A stretch of DNA of 64,000 nucleotides from Bacteroides sp. (GTDB lineage: Bacteria > Bacteroidota > Bacteroidia > Bacteroidales > Bacteroidaceae), in contig JAFUNS010000048.1 in NCBI GenBank assembly GCA_017472925.1, positions 16,160-80,159 of the forward strand, read 5' to 3'. Under the pieces are notes generated by a model. That model was not told the origin of the DNA. It did no database searches and was given only the letters and a program-made list of their open reading frames with translations. Position 1 is the stretch's first letter; each line of letters starts with the position of its first letter. Both the position numbers and the translations under genes were made by a program. This document shows, in pieces, positions 17,686 through 27,158 of this stretch.

Positions 17686-19680
17686 ATGAAAGCATACGAA
17701 CAAATTACGCCGGAAATGATACAGGAAGATATGCGGTATCTGCAATTGTTATCGCGCAACTTCCCCACCATTGCTGATGCCAGCAAGGAAATCATCAATT
17801 TGGAAGCCATACTGAACCTTCCTAAAGGAACGGAGCATTTCTTGGCCGATCTTCACGGAGAATACGAAGCTTTCCAACATGTATTGAGAAATGCCTCGGG
17901 AGCCATTAAACGTAAAGTGAATGAAATTTTCGGAAACACATTAAGAGAAAACGAAAAGAAAGAACTCTGTACGTTAATCTATTATCCCGAACAAAAACTG
18001 ACATTGGTGAAGGAAGTAGAAAAGGACATAGACGATTGGTATGTTACGACTTTAAACCAATTGGTTATGGTATGCCGGAATGTATCTTCCAAATACACTC
18101 GTTCCAAAGTACAAAAGGCACTCCCCAAGAGTTTCTCGTACATCATTCAGGAGTTGTTGCATGAAAGTACCATGGACCCCAACAAACAGGCATATATCAA
18201 TGTTATCATCAGCACCATCATTTCAACCCGTCGGGCCGATGATTTCATTGTAGCGCTTTGCAATTTGATTCAACGACTCACCATTGATACACTCCACGTT
18301 TTAGGTGATATTTTCGACCGCGGTCCTGCCCCTCATAAGATTATGGATATTCTTTGCAATTACCACAAGCTAGATATCCAATGGGGAAACCACGATATTC
18401 TATGGATGGGAGCTGCATCGGGTAACACTTGCTGTATGGCCAATGTACTTCGTCTGGCTATGCGATATGGTAACATGGCAGTACTTGAAGATGGATATGG
18501 AATAAATTTATTGCCACTGGCAACCTTTGCCATGGAAACCTATGCCAACGATCCTTGTACACTCTTCGGACCTAAAGTAGAACATGGTGACGGTACTTTC
18601 AATGAAAAGACACTCCGCATGATGGCACAAATGCATAAGGCCATCAGTATTATCCAATTCAAATTGGAAGCGGAAATCATCCAACGCCGTCCCGATTTTG
18701 GTATGGACGACCGCATGTTGTTACACCGTATAGATTTCGACAGAAATGTATTGATTCTTGACGGACAGGAATATGAACTGAGAGATTCATTCCTTCCTAC
18801 AGTAGATCCGAAAGATCCCTACAGGTTGACTCCCGAAGAACAAGAAATCATGGAGAAACTACATCATTCTTTCGTGAGCAGCGAAAAGTTAAAACAACAC
18901 ATGCGTTGCCTCTTCCGCTATGGATGTATGTATACCATCACCAATTCCAACCTGCTTTTCCACGCTTCTGTTCCTCTCAATGAAGACGGTAGCCTTAAGG
19001 AAGTCATGATAGCAGGCAAGCCTTATAAAGGCAAACAGTTGTTGGAAAAAGTAGGTCATCTTACACGTACGGCTTTCTTTACAGAAGAAGAAAACGAAGA
19101 CAAGAAATTTGCCCGCGACTATGTATGGTATCTATGGTGCGGAAAAGATTCGCCCGTATTCGACAAGAATAAGATGGCAACCTTCGAACGCTATTTCCTG
19201 AAAGAAAAAGAACTGCATAAAGAAACCAAAGGTTATTATTATGCCCTACGCAATGATGAAAAGATTTGCGACATGATATTGGATGAATTTGGCGTAGTTG
19301 GACCTTACCGACACATCATCAACGGCCATGTACCCGTCAAGACCATCAAAGGTGAAAATCCCATCAAGAACAGCAAGATGATGCTTATAGACGGTGGCTT
19401 CTCCAAGGCCTATCATTCACAAACAGGTATTGCCGGTTATACATTGGTTTATCACTCCAGAGGATTCCAATTGATACAGCATGAACCTTTCACCTCCATG
19501 CAAAAAGCTATTGAAGAAGGACAGGACATCAAGTCGAGTACACAAATTGTAGAAATGAGTACCCAACGAATGATGGTGAAGGATACCGATAGAGGAAGGG
19601 AACTGAGCGCAAGAGTCAGCGATTTGAGAAAACTATTGATGGCTTACCGCATTGGTTTAATCAAAGAAAAATCTATCTGA
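17686..19680 (+). CDS. fbp: Class III fructose-1,6-bisphosphatase
   Basis: Gluconeogenic enzyme converting fructose 1,6-bisphosphate to fructose 6-phosphate in the cytoplasm. The 664-residue protein is the large metallophosphatase type found in Firmicutes and Bacteroidetes. It has the motifs DLHGEYEAFQHVLRNASG near residue 53, GDIFDRGPAPHKIMD near 206 and WGNHDILWMGAASGN near 228, which supply the two-metal site. Late motifs INGHVPVK and MLIDGGFSKAYH near 550-580 complete it. It has its own promoter box and a strong terminator at 19692. Confidence 0.97.
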   Translation: MKAYEQITPEMIQEDMRYLQLLSRNFPTIADASKEIINLEAILNLPKGTEHFLADLHGEYEAFQHVLRNASGAIKRKVNEIFGNTLRENEKKELCTLIYYPEQKLTLVKEVEKDIDDWYVTTLNQLVMVCRNVSSKYTRSKVQKALPKSFSYIIQELLHESTMDPNKQAYINVIISTIISTRRADDFIVALCNLIQRLTIDTLHVLGDIFDRGPAPHKIMDILCNYHKLDIQWGNHDILWMGAASGNTCCMANVLRLAMRYGNMAVLEDGYGINLLPLATFAMETYANDPCTLFGPKVEHGDGTFNEKTLRMMAQMHKAISIIQFKLEAEIIQRRPDFGMDDRMLLHRIDFDRNVLILDGQEYELRDSFLPTVDPKDPYRLTPEEQEIMEKLHHSFVSSEKLKQHMRCLFRYGCMYTITNSNLLFHASVPLNEDGSLKEVMIAGKPYKGKQLLEKVGHLTRTAFFTEEENEDKKFARDYVWYLWCGKDSPVFDKNKMATFERYFLKEKELHKETKGYYYALRNDEKICDMILDEFGVVGPYRHIINGHVPVKTIKGENPIKNSKMMLIDGGFSKAYHSQTGIAGYTLVYHSRGFQLIQHEPFTSMQKAIEEGQDIKSSTQIVEMSTQRMMVKDTDRGRELSARVSDLRKLLMAYRIGLIKEKSI

Positions 19681-19691
19681 TAAATAAAAGA

Positions 19692-19735
19692 AAACGTCTT
19701 GAGATTCTCAAAGAATCATCAAGACGTTTCTTTTT
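19692..19735. terminator. Terminator between fbp and panD
   Basis: Stem AAACGTCTTGA (19692-19702) with TCAAGACGTTT (19719-19729), extended inwards by GATTC and GAATC, followed by CTTTTT. It serves the convergent genes. Confidence 0.92.
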
Positions 19736-19748
19736 ATAGGTAATCAAG

Positions 19749-20102
19749 TTATTTTATCAATTTATTGGTCGTTGAATCGGGAAAGACTACTGTAGGTTTA
19801 AAAGTCTTTGCTTCTTCAAAATCCATCATCGCATACGACATGATAATGACAATATCTCCTACCTGAACTTTGCGGGCAGCTGCACCATTCAAGCATATAC
19901 ATCCAGAACCACGTTCACCTTTGATGATATATGTTTCAAAACGTTCGCCATTATTATTATCTACAATGTGCACTTTTTCACCAGCTATCAAATTGGCTGC
20001 ATCCATCAAATCTTCGTCAATGGTGATGCTTCCCATGTAGTTCAAATTAGCTTCGGTCACCTGTACACAATGCAACTTGGATTTAAGCACTTCAATCATC
20101 AT
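19749..20102 (-). CDS. panD: Aspartate 1-decarboxylase
   Basis: Pyruvoyl enzyme making beta-alanine from aspartate for pantothenate and CoA synthesis. The 117-residue pro-enzyme has the self-cleavage site Gly24-Ser25 in NYMGSITID; Ser25 becomes the pyruvoyl group. Lys9 (KSKLH), Tyr58-equivalent in FETYIIKG, and the conserved [20 protein letters not shown] follow. Length is the family norm. Its start is five bases from the panC stop, so panC and panD are an operon covering the beta-alanine branch and the condensation step of pantothenate synthesis. Confidence 0.96.
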   Translation of the reverse strand: MMIEVLKSKLHCVQVTEANLNYMGSITIDEDLMDAANLIAGEKVHIVDNNNGERFETYIIKGERGSGCICLNGAAARKVQVGDIVIIMSYAMMDFEEAKTFKPTVVFPDSTTNKLIK

Positions 20103-20107
20103 AGACT

Positions 20108-20950
20108 TTACTTATATTTAATGTTATCTATCAAACGTACTTCACCACAATATACGGTAATGCATCCCACGATATAATCCGTATCTTCCCAATTATTTAC
20201 CTTCTGCAAGGTAAGTCCATCCACCATTTCAAAATACTCCAGTTCCAATCCATCGGCCTTGGCTATGGATTCTTCAACAAAAGCCTGAGTTTCGGCTACT
20301 GTATGTGTTTTTGAAAAATCCACACTTGCGAAGAGCGTCTTTGATATATTCAAGGCTTGCTGACGTTCTTCGGTAGACAAGCGAGCATTACGGCTACTCA
20401 ATGCCAACCCATCTGATTCACGAACTATGGGACAACCCACAATCTGCAAAGGGAACTGCATCTGCTTTACCATCTCGCGGATAATGGCCAATTGTTGGAA
20501 ATCCTTTTCACCAAAATAAGCTCGATGCGGTTCTACCATCATAAACAATTTGCTTACAATCTGACAAACACCATTGAAGTGTCCTGGACGATATTTACCT
20601 TCCATCACAGTATCAAGTGGCGCATAGCTGAACTGACGTGTATCGGGTTCCGGATAAACTTCTTCTACCGATGGAGCAAATACGATATGAGCACCTTCTT
20701 TTTCCAACAACGCGCAATCGGCTTCCAAAGTACGTGGATATTTTATCAAGTCATTCTGGTCATTGAATTGAGTGGGATTTACAAAATCGCTTACCACTAC
20801 TACATCATTTTCGGCAACGGCTCTTCTAACCAACGAAGCATGGCCTTCATGTAGAGCACCCATAGTAGGTACAAGACCTATTTGTTTACCCTCCTTACGC
20901 AATACATCAAGCTGAGCCTTAAGTTCCTTGACTGTTTGAATTAACTTCAT
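20108..20950 (-). CDS. panC: Pantoate--beta-alanine ligase
   Basis: ATP-dependent ligase joining pantoate and beta-alanine to pantothenate. The 280-residue protein has the nucleotidyltransferase HIGH-like motif in [17 protein letters not shown] near residue 28-44, the pantoate site [10 protein letters not shown] near 56, and [15 protein letters not shown] near 145. The KMSKS-like [10 protein letters not shown] follows near 180. The ATG at 20950 gives the usual family start [10 protein letters not shown]; an upstream in-frame Met would lie in the promoter. First gene of the panC-panD operon. Confidence 0.96.
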   Translation of the reverse strand: MKLIQTVKELKAQLDVLRKEGKQIGLVPTMGALHEGHASLVRRAVAENDVVVVSDFVNPTQFNDQNDLIKYPRTLEADCALLEKEGAHIVFAPSVEEVYPEPDTRQFSYAPLDTVMEGKYRPGHFNGVCQIVSKLFMMVEPHRAYFGEKDFQQLAIIREMVKQMQFPLQIVGCPIVRESDGLALSSRNARLSTEERQQALNISKTLFASVDFSKTHTVAETQAFVEESIAKADGLELEYFEMVDGLTLQKVNNWEDTDYIVGCITVYCGEVRLIDNIKYK

Positions 20951-20992
20951 CTTTCTTTTCTTTAAAATAGAGTATGATTCAGAAATCGGGTG

Positions 20993-21000
20993 CAAAATTA
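20993..21000 (-). promoter_or_regulatory. -7 box for panC-panD
   Basis: TAATTTTG on the minus strand, 43 bases before the panC start. Confidence 0.5.
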
Positions 21001-21050
21001 ATCCATAATTCGGAGATTACGAAGAAAAAAGCGATTTAATCACCAAAAAA

Positions 21051-21116
21051 CTACGTTTTATATCGTAAAAAGCATCGTTTTACGCTCCTCAAAACGACGT
21101 TTTCTAAATAATAAAC
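21051..21116. repeat. Three tandem 22-base units, locus 2
   Basis: Units start at 21051, 21073 and 21095, exactly 22 apart, with openings CTACGTTTTATA, CATCGTTTTACG and CGACGTTTTCTA. The core CGTTTT sits at the same place in each. It lies between the divergent panC and glgA-like genes and recalls 13743. Confidence 0.7.
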
Positions 21117-21194
21117 TTTCTGATTATGAAATTCTTAACAATTCATAAGGATTAATTTAGGATGTTTTATTACCCTTTGCATCTATTTTTTTAT

Positions 21195-21202
21195 TATCTT
21201 TG
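21195..21202 (+). promoter_or_regulatory. -7 box for the GlgA-like gene
   Basis: TATCTTTG, 33 bases before the ATG at 21235. Confidence 0.6.
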
Positions 21203-21234
21203 CAAATCGTTTAGAGTAGAAGAAAAAGAATAAA

Positions 21235-22080
21235 ATGAAAGCAAACAAAGTATTATTTATTACTCAAGAGATTACACCGTACGTATCCGAGTCTGAACTG
21301 GCCAATATGGGAAGATATCTTCCGCAAGCCATTCAAGAAAAAGGCAAAGAAATCCGAACTTTTATGCCCAAATGGGGAAATGTGAATGAACGTCGCAACC
21401 AATTGCATGAAGTTATTCGCTTGTCGGGTATGAACTTGATTATAGATGATACCGACCATCCGTTGATTATCAAAGTGGCTTCCATCCAATCGGCCCGTAT
21501 GCAGGTATATTTCATCGATAATGATGATTATTTCCAACAACGTCTGATGAAGACCGATGAAAACGGTGAAGAATATGCTGACAATGACGAACGTGCCATT
21601 TTCTATGCACGTGGTGTATTGGAAACAGTAAAGAAACTCCGTTGGTGTCCGGATATCATCCATTGCCAAGGTTGGATGAGTGCATTTATCCCCCTTTACA
21701 TCAAGAAAGCCTATCAAGACGAACCTTCTTTTAGAGATTCCAAGATTGTTTTCTCTCTTTTCGGAGGCGATTTCAAGTCACAACTCAGTGAAAACATCGT
21801 TGACAAGCTCTTGTTGAAAGGCATTGAAAAGAGCGATGTAGAAGGAATTATCAAACCAAATGCCAATTTTGAAGACCTCTGTAAACTTGCCATTTCCTAC
21901 TCTGATGGCGTGATACAGAATAGCGAACAAGTAAAGCCTGAAGTATTGGATTACGCCCGCGAAAAAGGTATTCCGGTACTTGAATACCAATCACCGGAGA
22001 CATACGCTGAAGCATTCAATAATTTTTATGATGAGATTTGGTCTCAAGGTAAAGAAGAAATCGAAGAGGAAGAATTTTAA
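21235..22080 (+). CDS. Glycogen/starch synthase-like protein, GT5 domain only
   Basis: A 281-residue protein matching the N-terminal catalytic domain of GT5 glycogen synthases. KVLFITQEITPYVSESELANMG stands where glgA has its substrate loop (usual K-x-G-G-L is not seen; SELANMG replaces it), followed by DNDDYFQQR and PDIIHCQGWMSAFIPLY. The C-terminal GT-B half of a full-length (about 480 residue) synthase is missing, and the frame ends normally. Short forms like this are annotated as glycogen/starch synthase in Bacteroides. With the altered glycine loop, catalysis is uncertain. Six bases before the DUF4270 gene, so probably one transcript. Confidence 0.75.
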   Translation: MKANKVLFITQEITPYVSESELANMGRYLPQAIQEKGKEIRTFMPKWGNVNERRNQLHEVIRLSGMNLIIDDTDHPLIIKVASIQSARMQVYFIDNDDYFQQRLMKTDENGEEYADNDERAIFYARGVLETVKKLRWCPDIIHCQGWMSAFIPLYIKKAYQDEPSFRDSKIVFSLFGGDFKSQLSENIVDKLLLKGIEKSDVEGIIKPNANFEDLCKLAISYSDGVIQNSEQVKPEVLDYAREKGIPVLEYQSPETYAEAFNNFYDEIWSQGKEEIEEEEF

Positions 22081-22086
22081 ACCATT

Positions 22087-23484
22087 ATGAAAATGAAGAT
22101 GAGATACCTTTATGCTTTGTTGTTGAGCACACTTCTTTTCAGTTGTGATGATTCAACAACCGGCATTGGAGACAGTACGATAGCAGGAGGCGACTCTATC
22201 CCTGCGGGTTCGGCGATATATACAGCCACTACCCGTTCCATTCTTGCTGATTCTGTTTATGCAAGAACCAGTACAGCTTATTTAGGTAAATACACCGATC
22301 CGCAATTTGGTGAATTCACAGCCGACTTCATTGCCCAATTCAATTGTGGAGATGATTTCGAATTTCCTGAAACATTGCAAGAAGTAACTGGTATAACTCT
22401 CAGATTATATTATAGCACGCATTTTGGCGATTCACTGAACGCCATGCGTTTACAAGTGGATTCATTAGACACCATCATTCCCGAAGGCGAAATGAGCACA
22501 TTCTACACCAGTGTAGATCCTAAGCAATATTATAATCCAAGTGCCCAACCTTTGGCTCGCAAAGCATTCTCGGCCAAAGGCATTTCTGCTGAAGATTCTA
22601 CTTATACTTATTCGGATAATTATGGATATACCCAAAGTTATACCAGCTATTGGCAAAATATCAAGCTCCCCATCAGTTTGGGACAAATGATGTACGACAA
22701 GTATGTAGAAAATCGCAACAACTACAAAAACTCAGAGCAATTTATCAAGAATGTATTGAAAGGGTTCTATGTAAGTTGTACTCATGGTGACGGAACCATT
22801 CTCTATATCGACGATATGCAGTTGATTCTTAACTTCAACTACTTGACAGAAAGTTCTTCAGGAAAGGTTGACTCTTTGGCTTATGGTGGTACCGTATTTG
22901 CAGCTACCAAAGAAGTCATCCAAGCCAACCGTTTCCAGAATTCCGACCGTTTGAAGGAATTGGCTGAAGATCCTACATGTACTTATTTGAAGACTCCAGC
23001 AGGCATCTTTACAGAAGTAACTTTGCCCATCGAAGAAATTGCAGAAAGTCATTTAAGAGATACACTAAACGCTGTATCCATCACCTTTACCCGATACAAT
23101 GAAAAGAGTGATTCCAAGTACCAGATGGGCGTTCCCGATTATTTGCTCATGGTGAGAAAGAGCGACATGTACACCTTCTTTGAAAAGAATAAGTTGTACG
23201 ATAATCAAACATCTTTCCTTGCACAATACATTGCTTCGGGTACCAGTGGAAATACTTATTCCTTTAATAACATTGCTGCTTTGGTTACTTATTGCATCAA
23301 TGAAAAGAAGAGCGGTAAAAGCGATGAAGATTGGAATAAAGTGGTACTTATCCCTGTAAAAGTAGATATGGATGCTTCAAGCAATATTACAGGAGTAAAA
23401 AGTAATTTGGACATGGAAAGTGCCAGTTTGAAAGGCGGTGAAAAAGACTTGATCAAGATGCAAGTACTTTATACCACTTTCTAA
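22087..23484 (+). CDS. DUF4270 lipoprotein
   Basis: A 465-residue predicted lipoprotein: a hydrophobic signal ends in LLSTLLFSC, placing the lipidated Cys near residue 20, followed by CDDSTTGIGDS. The rest is beta-rich without membrane segments, with the DUF4270 features (TTRSILADSVYARTSTAYLG near 50, then LGKYTDPQFGEF). DUF4270 has no known enzymatic role. It follows the GlgA-like gene by six bases. I would place it in the outer membrane or periplasm and give no function. Two terminators follow. Confidence 0.85.
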   Translation: MKMKMRYLYALLLSTLLFSCDDSTTGIGDSTIAGGDSIPAGSAIYTATTRSILADSVYARTSTAYLGKYTDPQFGEFTADFIAQFNCGDDFEFPETLQEVTGITLRLYYSTHFGDSLNAMRLQVDSLDTIIPEGEMSTFYTSVDPKQYYNPSAQPLARKAFSAKGISAEDSTYTYSDNYGYTQSYTSYWQNIKLPISLGQMMYDKYVENRNNYKNSEQFIKNVLKGFYVSCTHGDGTILYIDDMQLILNFNYLTESSSGKVDSLAYGGTVFAATKEVIQANRFQNSDRLKELAEDPTCTYLKTPAGIFTEVTLPIEEIAESHLRDTLNAVSITFTRYNEKSDSKYQMGVPDYLLMVRKSDMYTFFEKNKLYDNQTSFLAQYIASGTSGNTYSFNNIAALVTYCINEKKSGKSDEDWNKVVLIPVKVDMDASSNITGVKSNLDMESASLKGGEKDLIKMQVLYTTF

Positions 23485-23507
23485 CTAAGTACATGAAAGA
23501 ATACAAG

Positions 23508-23542
23508 AAAGCGGTTGAGCATACAGTTCAGCCGCTTTTATT
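23508..23542 (+). terminator. Terminator after the DUF4270 gene
   Basis: AAAGCGGTTGA (23508-23518) pairs with TCAGCCGCTTT (one G-U) around a nine-base loop, followed by TATT. Confidence 0.8.
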
Positions 23543-23566
23543 ATATATAAAAAGAAAGTGCCTAAA

Positions 23567-23600
23567 AAAAGTGGATGCGTATTTCGACACATCCACTTTT
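23567..23600. terminator. Bidirectional terminator, DUF4270 / phosphoglucomutase
   Basis: AAAAGTGGATG (23567-23577) pairs with CATCCACTTTT (23590-23600). A and T tails on both sides suit the convergent minus-strand gene. Nearly the same stem is reused at 51715. Confidence 0.88.
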
Positions 23601-23619
23601 ATGTTCTATTATTGTAGGA

Positions 23620-25365
23620 TTAAATACCCAATGATTTCTTAACAGCTTCTACCTTTTCTGCTGCTGCAGCATTAGCGCTGGCATAACACTTGGCACATCC
23701 CATTTCGCCCTTTACTTCTACATAGAACTTAATCTTAGGTTCTGTACCCGATGGACGAACTGAAATCTTGCTACCGTCTTCTGTAAAGTATTGGAGTACG
23801 TTGCTGGTTTCAGGCATATCGATATCAGTTACATTACCTTCTCCATCGGTAGCCTTCAAAGTCTTATAGTCCTTAGCAAGAATAACCTTTGAACCACCAA
23901 TTTCCTGAGGAGGATTAGCACGGAAGTTTTCCATCATGGCTTTGATTTCGTCGGCACCACTCTTACCTGGCTTAGTTACACTGATAGCACATTCTTTAGA
24001 GAAACCGTATTCTACATAGATTTCCATCAAGATGTCATACAATGTCTTGCCTTGGTCCTTAGCCCATGCACAGATTTCAGCCAACAAAGTACAAGCCGAA
24101 ACAGCATCCTTATCGCGTACAAAGTCTTCGGCCAAGAAACCGTAGCTTTCTTCACCACCACCGATGTATTGCTTGATGCCTTCGTTCAGACGAATTTGGC
24201 GTGCAATCCACTTGAAGCCGGTGTAGCAGTCGTACATTTCGATGTTATTCTTGTCGGCTACCGCCTTAATCAATTCAGTAGTAACGATAGTCTTCACTAC
24301 AAATTCATTGCCTTGCATCTTACCCATTGCGATGCGGTTCTTGATGATGTAGTACAAGAAAATCAAACAAGTCTGGTTACCGTTCACCAATACCCATTCA
24401 CCCTTGTCATCCTTGCAAGCCATACCTACACGGTCAGCATCCGGGTCGGTTGCCATTACGATATCAGCATCAATGCTCTTGGCCAAGTTGATAGCCATAG
24501 ACAATGCTTCAGCATTTTCTGGGTTCGGAGAAATTACAGTCGGGAAATCACCACTCTTCACCATTTGTTCGGGCACACAGTGTACATTTTCAAAGCCCCA
24601 TTGCTTCAATGCACGTGGAACCAACATCATACCAGTACCGTGAATTGGAGTGAACACGATGCTTAAGTCCTTCTGACGCTTGATAACTTCCGGGTCAATA
24701 GAAATAGAGTGAACCTTGTCCAAGTATACGCTGTCTACATCTTCGCCGATGATTTGGATAAGTTCCTTATTACCTTCGAACTTGATATCAGCAGCTGAGT
24801 TGATCTTGTTCACTTCGTCGATGATACCCTTATCATGTGGAGCCAATACTTGTGCACCATCATCCCAATAAGCCTTGTAACCATTGTATTCCTTCGGATT
24901 GTGTGAAGCTGTCAAGATAATACCGCTTTGGCATCCTAAATGACGGATAGCAAATGACATTTCAGGAGTAGGACGCATATCGTCAAACAAATATACCTTG
25001 ATGCCATTAGCAGAGAAAATATCAGCAGAGATTTCAGCAAACAAACGGCTGTTGTTACGGCAATCGTGACCGATACATACAGAGATTTGTTCCAAATCCT
25101 TAAAGTTTTTATTCAAATAGTTAGATAATCCTTGTGTAGCAGCACCTACTGTATAGATATTCATACGGTTACTACCTACACCCATAATACCACGAAGGCC
25201 ACCGGTACCGAATTCCAAATCCTTGTAGAATGCTTCAATCAAGTCAGTCTTGTCAGGGTTTTCCAACATTTTCTTCACTTCCGCTTGAGTTTCAGCATCG
25301 TATGCCGGAGCAAGCCATTTATTAGCTTTCTCGGTAACCATTTTAATCAATTCTTCATTTTCCAT
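23620..25365 (-). CDS. Phosphoglucomutase/phosphomannomutase (alpha-D-phosphohexomutase)
   Basis: Interconverts hexose 1- and 6-phosphates. The 581-residue protein carries the active-site phosphoserine loop GIILTASHNPKEYNGYKAYW near residue 148, the Mg2+ loop ATDPDADRVGMA near 304, the sugar-binding GGGEESYGF near 405 and the C-terminal phosphate loop VRPSGTEPKIKFYV near 536. Length matches the long bacterial PGM2-like phospho-sugar mutases. Monocistronic with a -7 box at 25412. Glucose 1-phosphate formed here would feed the neighbouring starch-synthase-like gene, but that link is inference. Confidence 0.94.
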   Translation of the reverse strand: MENEELIKMVTEKANKWLAPAYDAETQAEVKKMLENPDKTDLIEAFYKDLEFGTGGLRGIMGVGSNRMNIYTVGAATQGLSNYLNKNFKDLEQISVCIGHDCRNNSRLFAEISADIFSANGIKVYLFDDMRPTPEMSFAIRHLGCQSGIILTASHNPKEYNGYKAYWDDGAQVLAPHDKGIIDEVNKINSAADIKFEGNKELIQIIGEDVDSVYLDKVHSISIDPEVIKRQKDLSIVFTPIHGTGMMLVPRALKQWGFENVHCVPEQMVKSGDFPTVISPNPENAEALSMAINLAKSIDADIVMATDPDADRVGMACKDDKGEWVLVNGNQTCLIFLYYIIKNRIAMGKMQGNEFVVKTIVTTELIKAVADKNNIEMYDCYTGFKWIARQIRLNEGIKQYIGGGEESYGFLAEDFVRDKDAVSACTLLAEICAWAKDQGKTLYDILMEIYVEYGFSKECAISVTKPGKSGADEIKAMMENFRANPPQEIGGSKVILAKDYKTLKATDGEGNVTDIDMPETSNVLQYFTEDGSKISVRPSGTEPKIKFYVEVKGEMGCAKCYASANAAAAEKVEAVKKSLGI

Positions 25366-25411
25366 AATAATATTTTTAAACAGGTTTATAATCTACTGTA
25401 TACACATTTCA

Positions 25412-25419
25412 CAAATGTA
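25412..25419 (-). promoter_or_regulatory. -7 box for phosphoglucomutase
   Basis: TACATTTG on the minus strand, 47 bases before the start. Confidence 0.55.
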
Positions 25420-25479
25420 GATGAATTCTATTAAAAAACCTAATAATTTTCGTAAAAAAACAAAAACTATATATATCTA

Positions 25480-27129
25480 TTACTTAGCTGGTTCATACAC
25501 TTTGTAGCGTTCACCAGTAGCCTTTACCAATTCCTTCAAGAATTCCTTAGGATAACCCGGACGCACCACAATGGCTTTGCCTTCTGGAGTACGCATCATC
25601 TTACCGTCCTTGCTGGTCTTCTTCACTACGCCATCGTTATATTTCACAATCAGGTATTCGCCTAATTTCTTCCAGCTGTCTACAGCTACTTGAGCAGTCA
25701 TACAAGTATAGTTAGTCAAGAATTCCTTACCCTTAGCTTCATCTTTAGCCAATATAGCGATTGCTGCTTGTTCAAGACCAGCCTGAGCAGCTTCATAAGT
25801 ATCTTCAAGTTGGTTTTGCACCTTGCGCATATCATCAATCATCAAGCTATAACGAGGACGAATCATATCGGCTACCCAATTATAAATCCAGAAGGCTGAA
25901 TCCCATGAGAAGGTTACACAATCGGCTACTTCGCTGGTATAGCATTCGGGCAAACGATTGGTACAGCAATATACCGGAGCAAATACAGTCATGTTAGCAT
26001 CATCAGTTCCAAACCACAATACGCCACCCACTGCATCAGGCATATTCGCACGCATCTGGGCTACGAAAGTAAAGGCCGACTGCTGAGTAGAGATAGGACG
26101 TTCGTTGAAATATTTCTGTCCATCCACTTCAAATGTCAACGGAGAAAGACGGTACGGCATTTGGAAAGCAGTAGCCCCCATATCGCTGGTAATATCGAGC
26201 GGAGTATTTTCATAATGGTCACGCATAGCTTGTTGAATATCACGTACAGACACCTTGTTGGTAGGCTTGATGTACAATGGCATAGGTTCCTTACTTTTAC
26301 CTTGGATATAAGGTAAATAAGCGGTACCTATAGACTTGTTGAACATGTTATAGAAACTCCACACACGGGCTTCGCAAGCACGCAAACCTCCAAAATCAAG
26401 CGGACAATAAGCATCTGCAAAACTGAAATCCTTGTTCAATCCATCAAAATATCCCTTCTCACGAGCAAAGGAAATGACATCCGGTGAGTAGATGCAATTA
26501 TCCTTGTCATTCAACGGGAACTGATGGATACGGCTCTGATTAGCATGAGCAGCAATACAATCGTCGGGAATACGAACAGCTACCCATACGGCACCCTTTA
26601 CACCAGGACCTTTTCCTATCATTTCCAGAATCCAAGCTTCGTTAGGATCGGCAATAGAGAACGATTCACCACTACTGTAATAGCCATATTCCTTTACCAG
26701 ATCGGTCATAATCTTGATGGCTTCCTTGGCTGTACGTGAACGTTGCAAGGTTACATAAATCAAGCTACCATAGTCCATAATACCGGTAGTGTCCACCAAT
26801 TCTTCACGACCGCCGAAAGTTGTTTCACCAATGGTTACTTGAAACTCGTTCATGTTACCAATCACATTATAGGTTTGTTGGGCTTCCTTGATTTGTCCCA
26901 AATACTTTCCGGTATCCCATTCATGAATATCACGCATGGCACCCTTTGGATGCACGGCTGCCGGATAATGATACAACTCGCCAAACATGCCATACGAGTC
27001 AGCCGAATAAGAAACAATGACCGAACCGTCTTTCGATGCAGCCTTACCTACAATAAAGTTGGTACATGCCAACCCTTCGATAGCTGTTGCCACCAACAAC
27101 GCTAATCCTAATCCAATTTTCTTTTTCAT
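25480..27129 (-). CDS. Secreted C69 family dipeptidase
   Basis: N-terminal-nucleophile peptidase of MEROPS family C69 (dipeptidase A type), 549 residues. A signal peptide of about 21 residues ends just before Cys22 in GLACTNFIVGKAASKDGSV; removal exposes the catalytic Cys. Further conserved parts are EQ/NEFQVTIGETTFGGREEL near 95, GEVFSIADP-like ESFSIADPNEAWILEMIG near 160, and HANQSRI near 197. It probably cleaves dipeptides in the periplasm. Last gene of a minus-strand run tatA-tatC-M23-C69, 29 bases after the M23 gene. Confidence 0.92.
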   Translation of the reverse strand: MKKKIGLGLALLVATAIEGLACTNFIVGKAASKDGSVIVSYSADSYGMFGELYHYPAAVHPKGAMRDIHEWDTGKYLGQIKEAQQTYNVIGNMNEFQVTIGETTFGGREELVDTTGIMDYGSLIYVTLQRSRTAKEAIKIMTDLVKEYGYYSSGESFSIADPNEAWILEMIGKGPGVKGAVWVAVRIPDDCIAAHANQSRIHQFPLNDKDNCIYSPDVISFAREKGYFDGLNKDFSFADAYCPLDFGGLRACEARVWSFYNMFNKSIGTAYLPYIQGKSKEPMPLYIKPTNKVSVRDIQQAMRDHYENTPLDITSDMGATAFQMPYRLSPLTFEVDGQKYFNERPISTQQSAFTFVAQMRANMPDAVGGVLWFGTDDANMTVFAPVYCCTNRLPECYTSEVADCVTFSWDSAFWIYNWVADMIRPRYSLMIDDMRKVQNQLEDTYEAAQAGLEQAAIAILAKDEAKGKEFLTNYTCMTAQVAVDSWKKLGEYLIVKYNDGVVKKTSKDGKMMRTPEGKAIVVRPGYPKEFLKELVKATGERYKVYEPAK

Positions 27130-27158
27130 CTGTATATCGATTTATTAATTATTATTAT

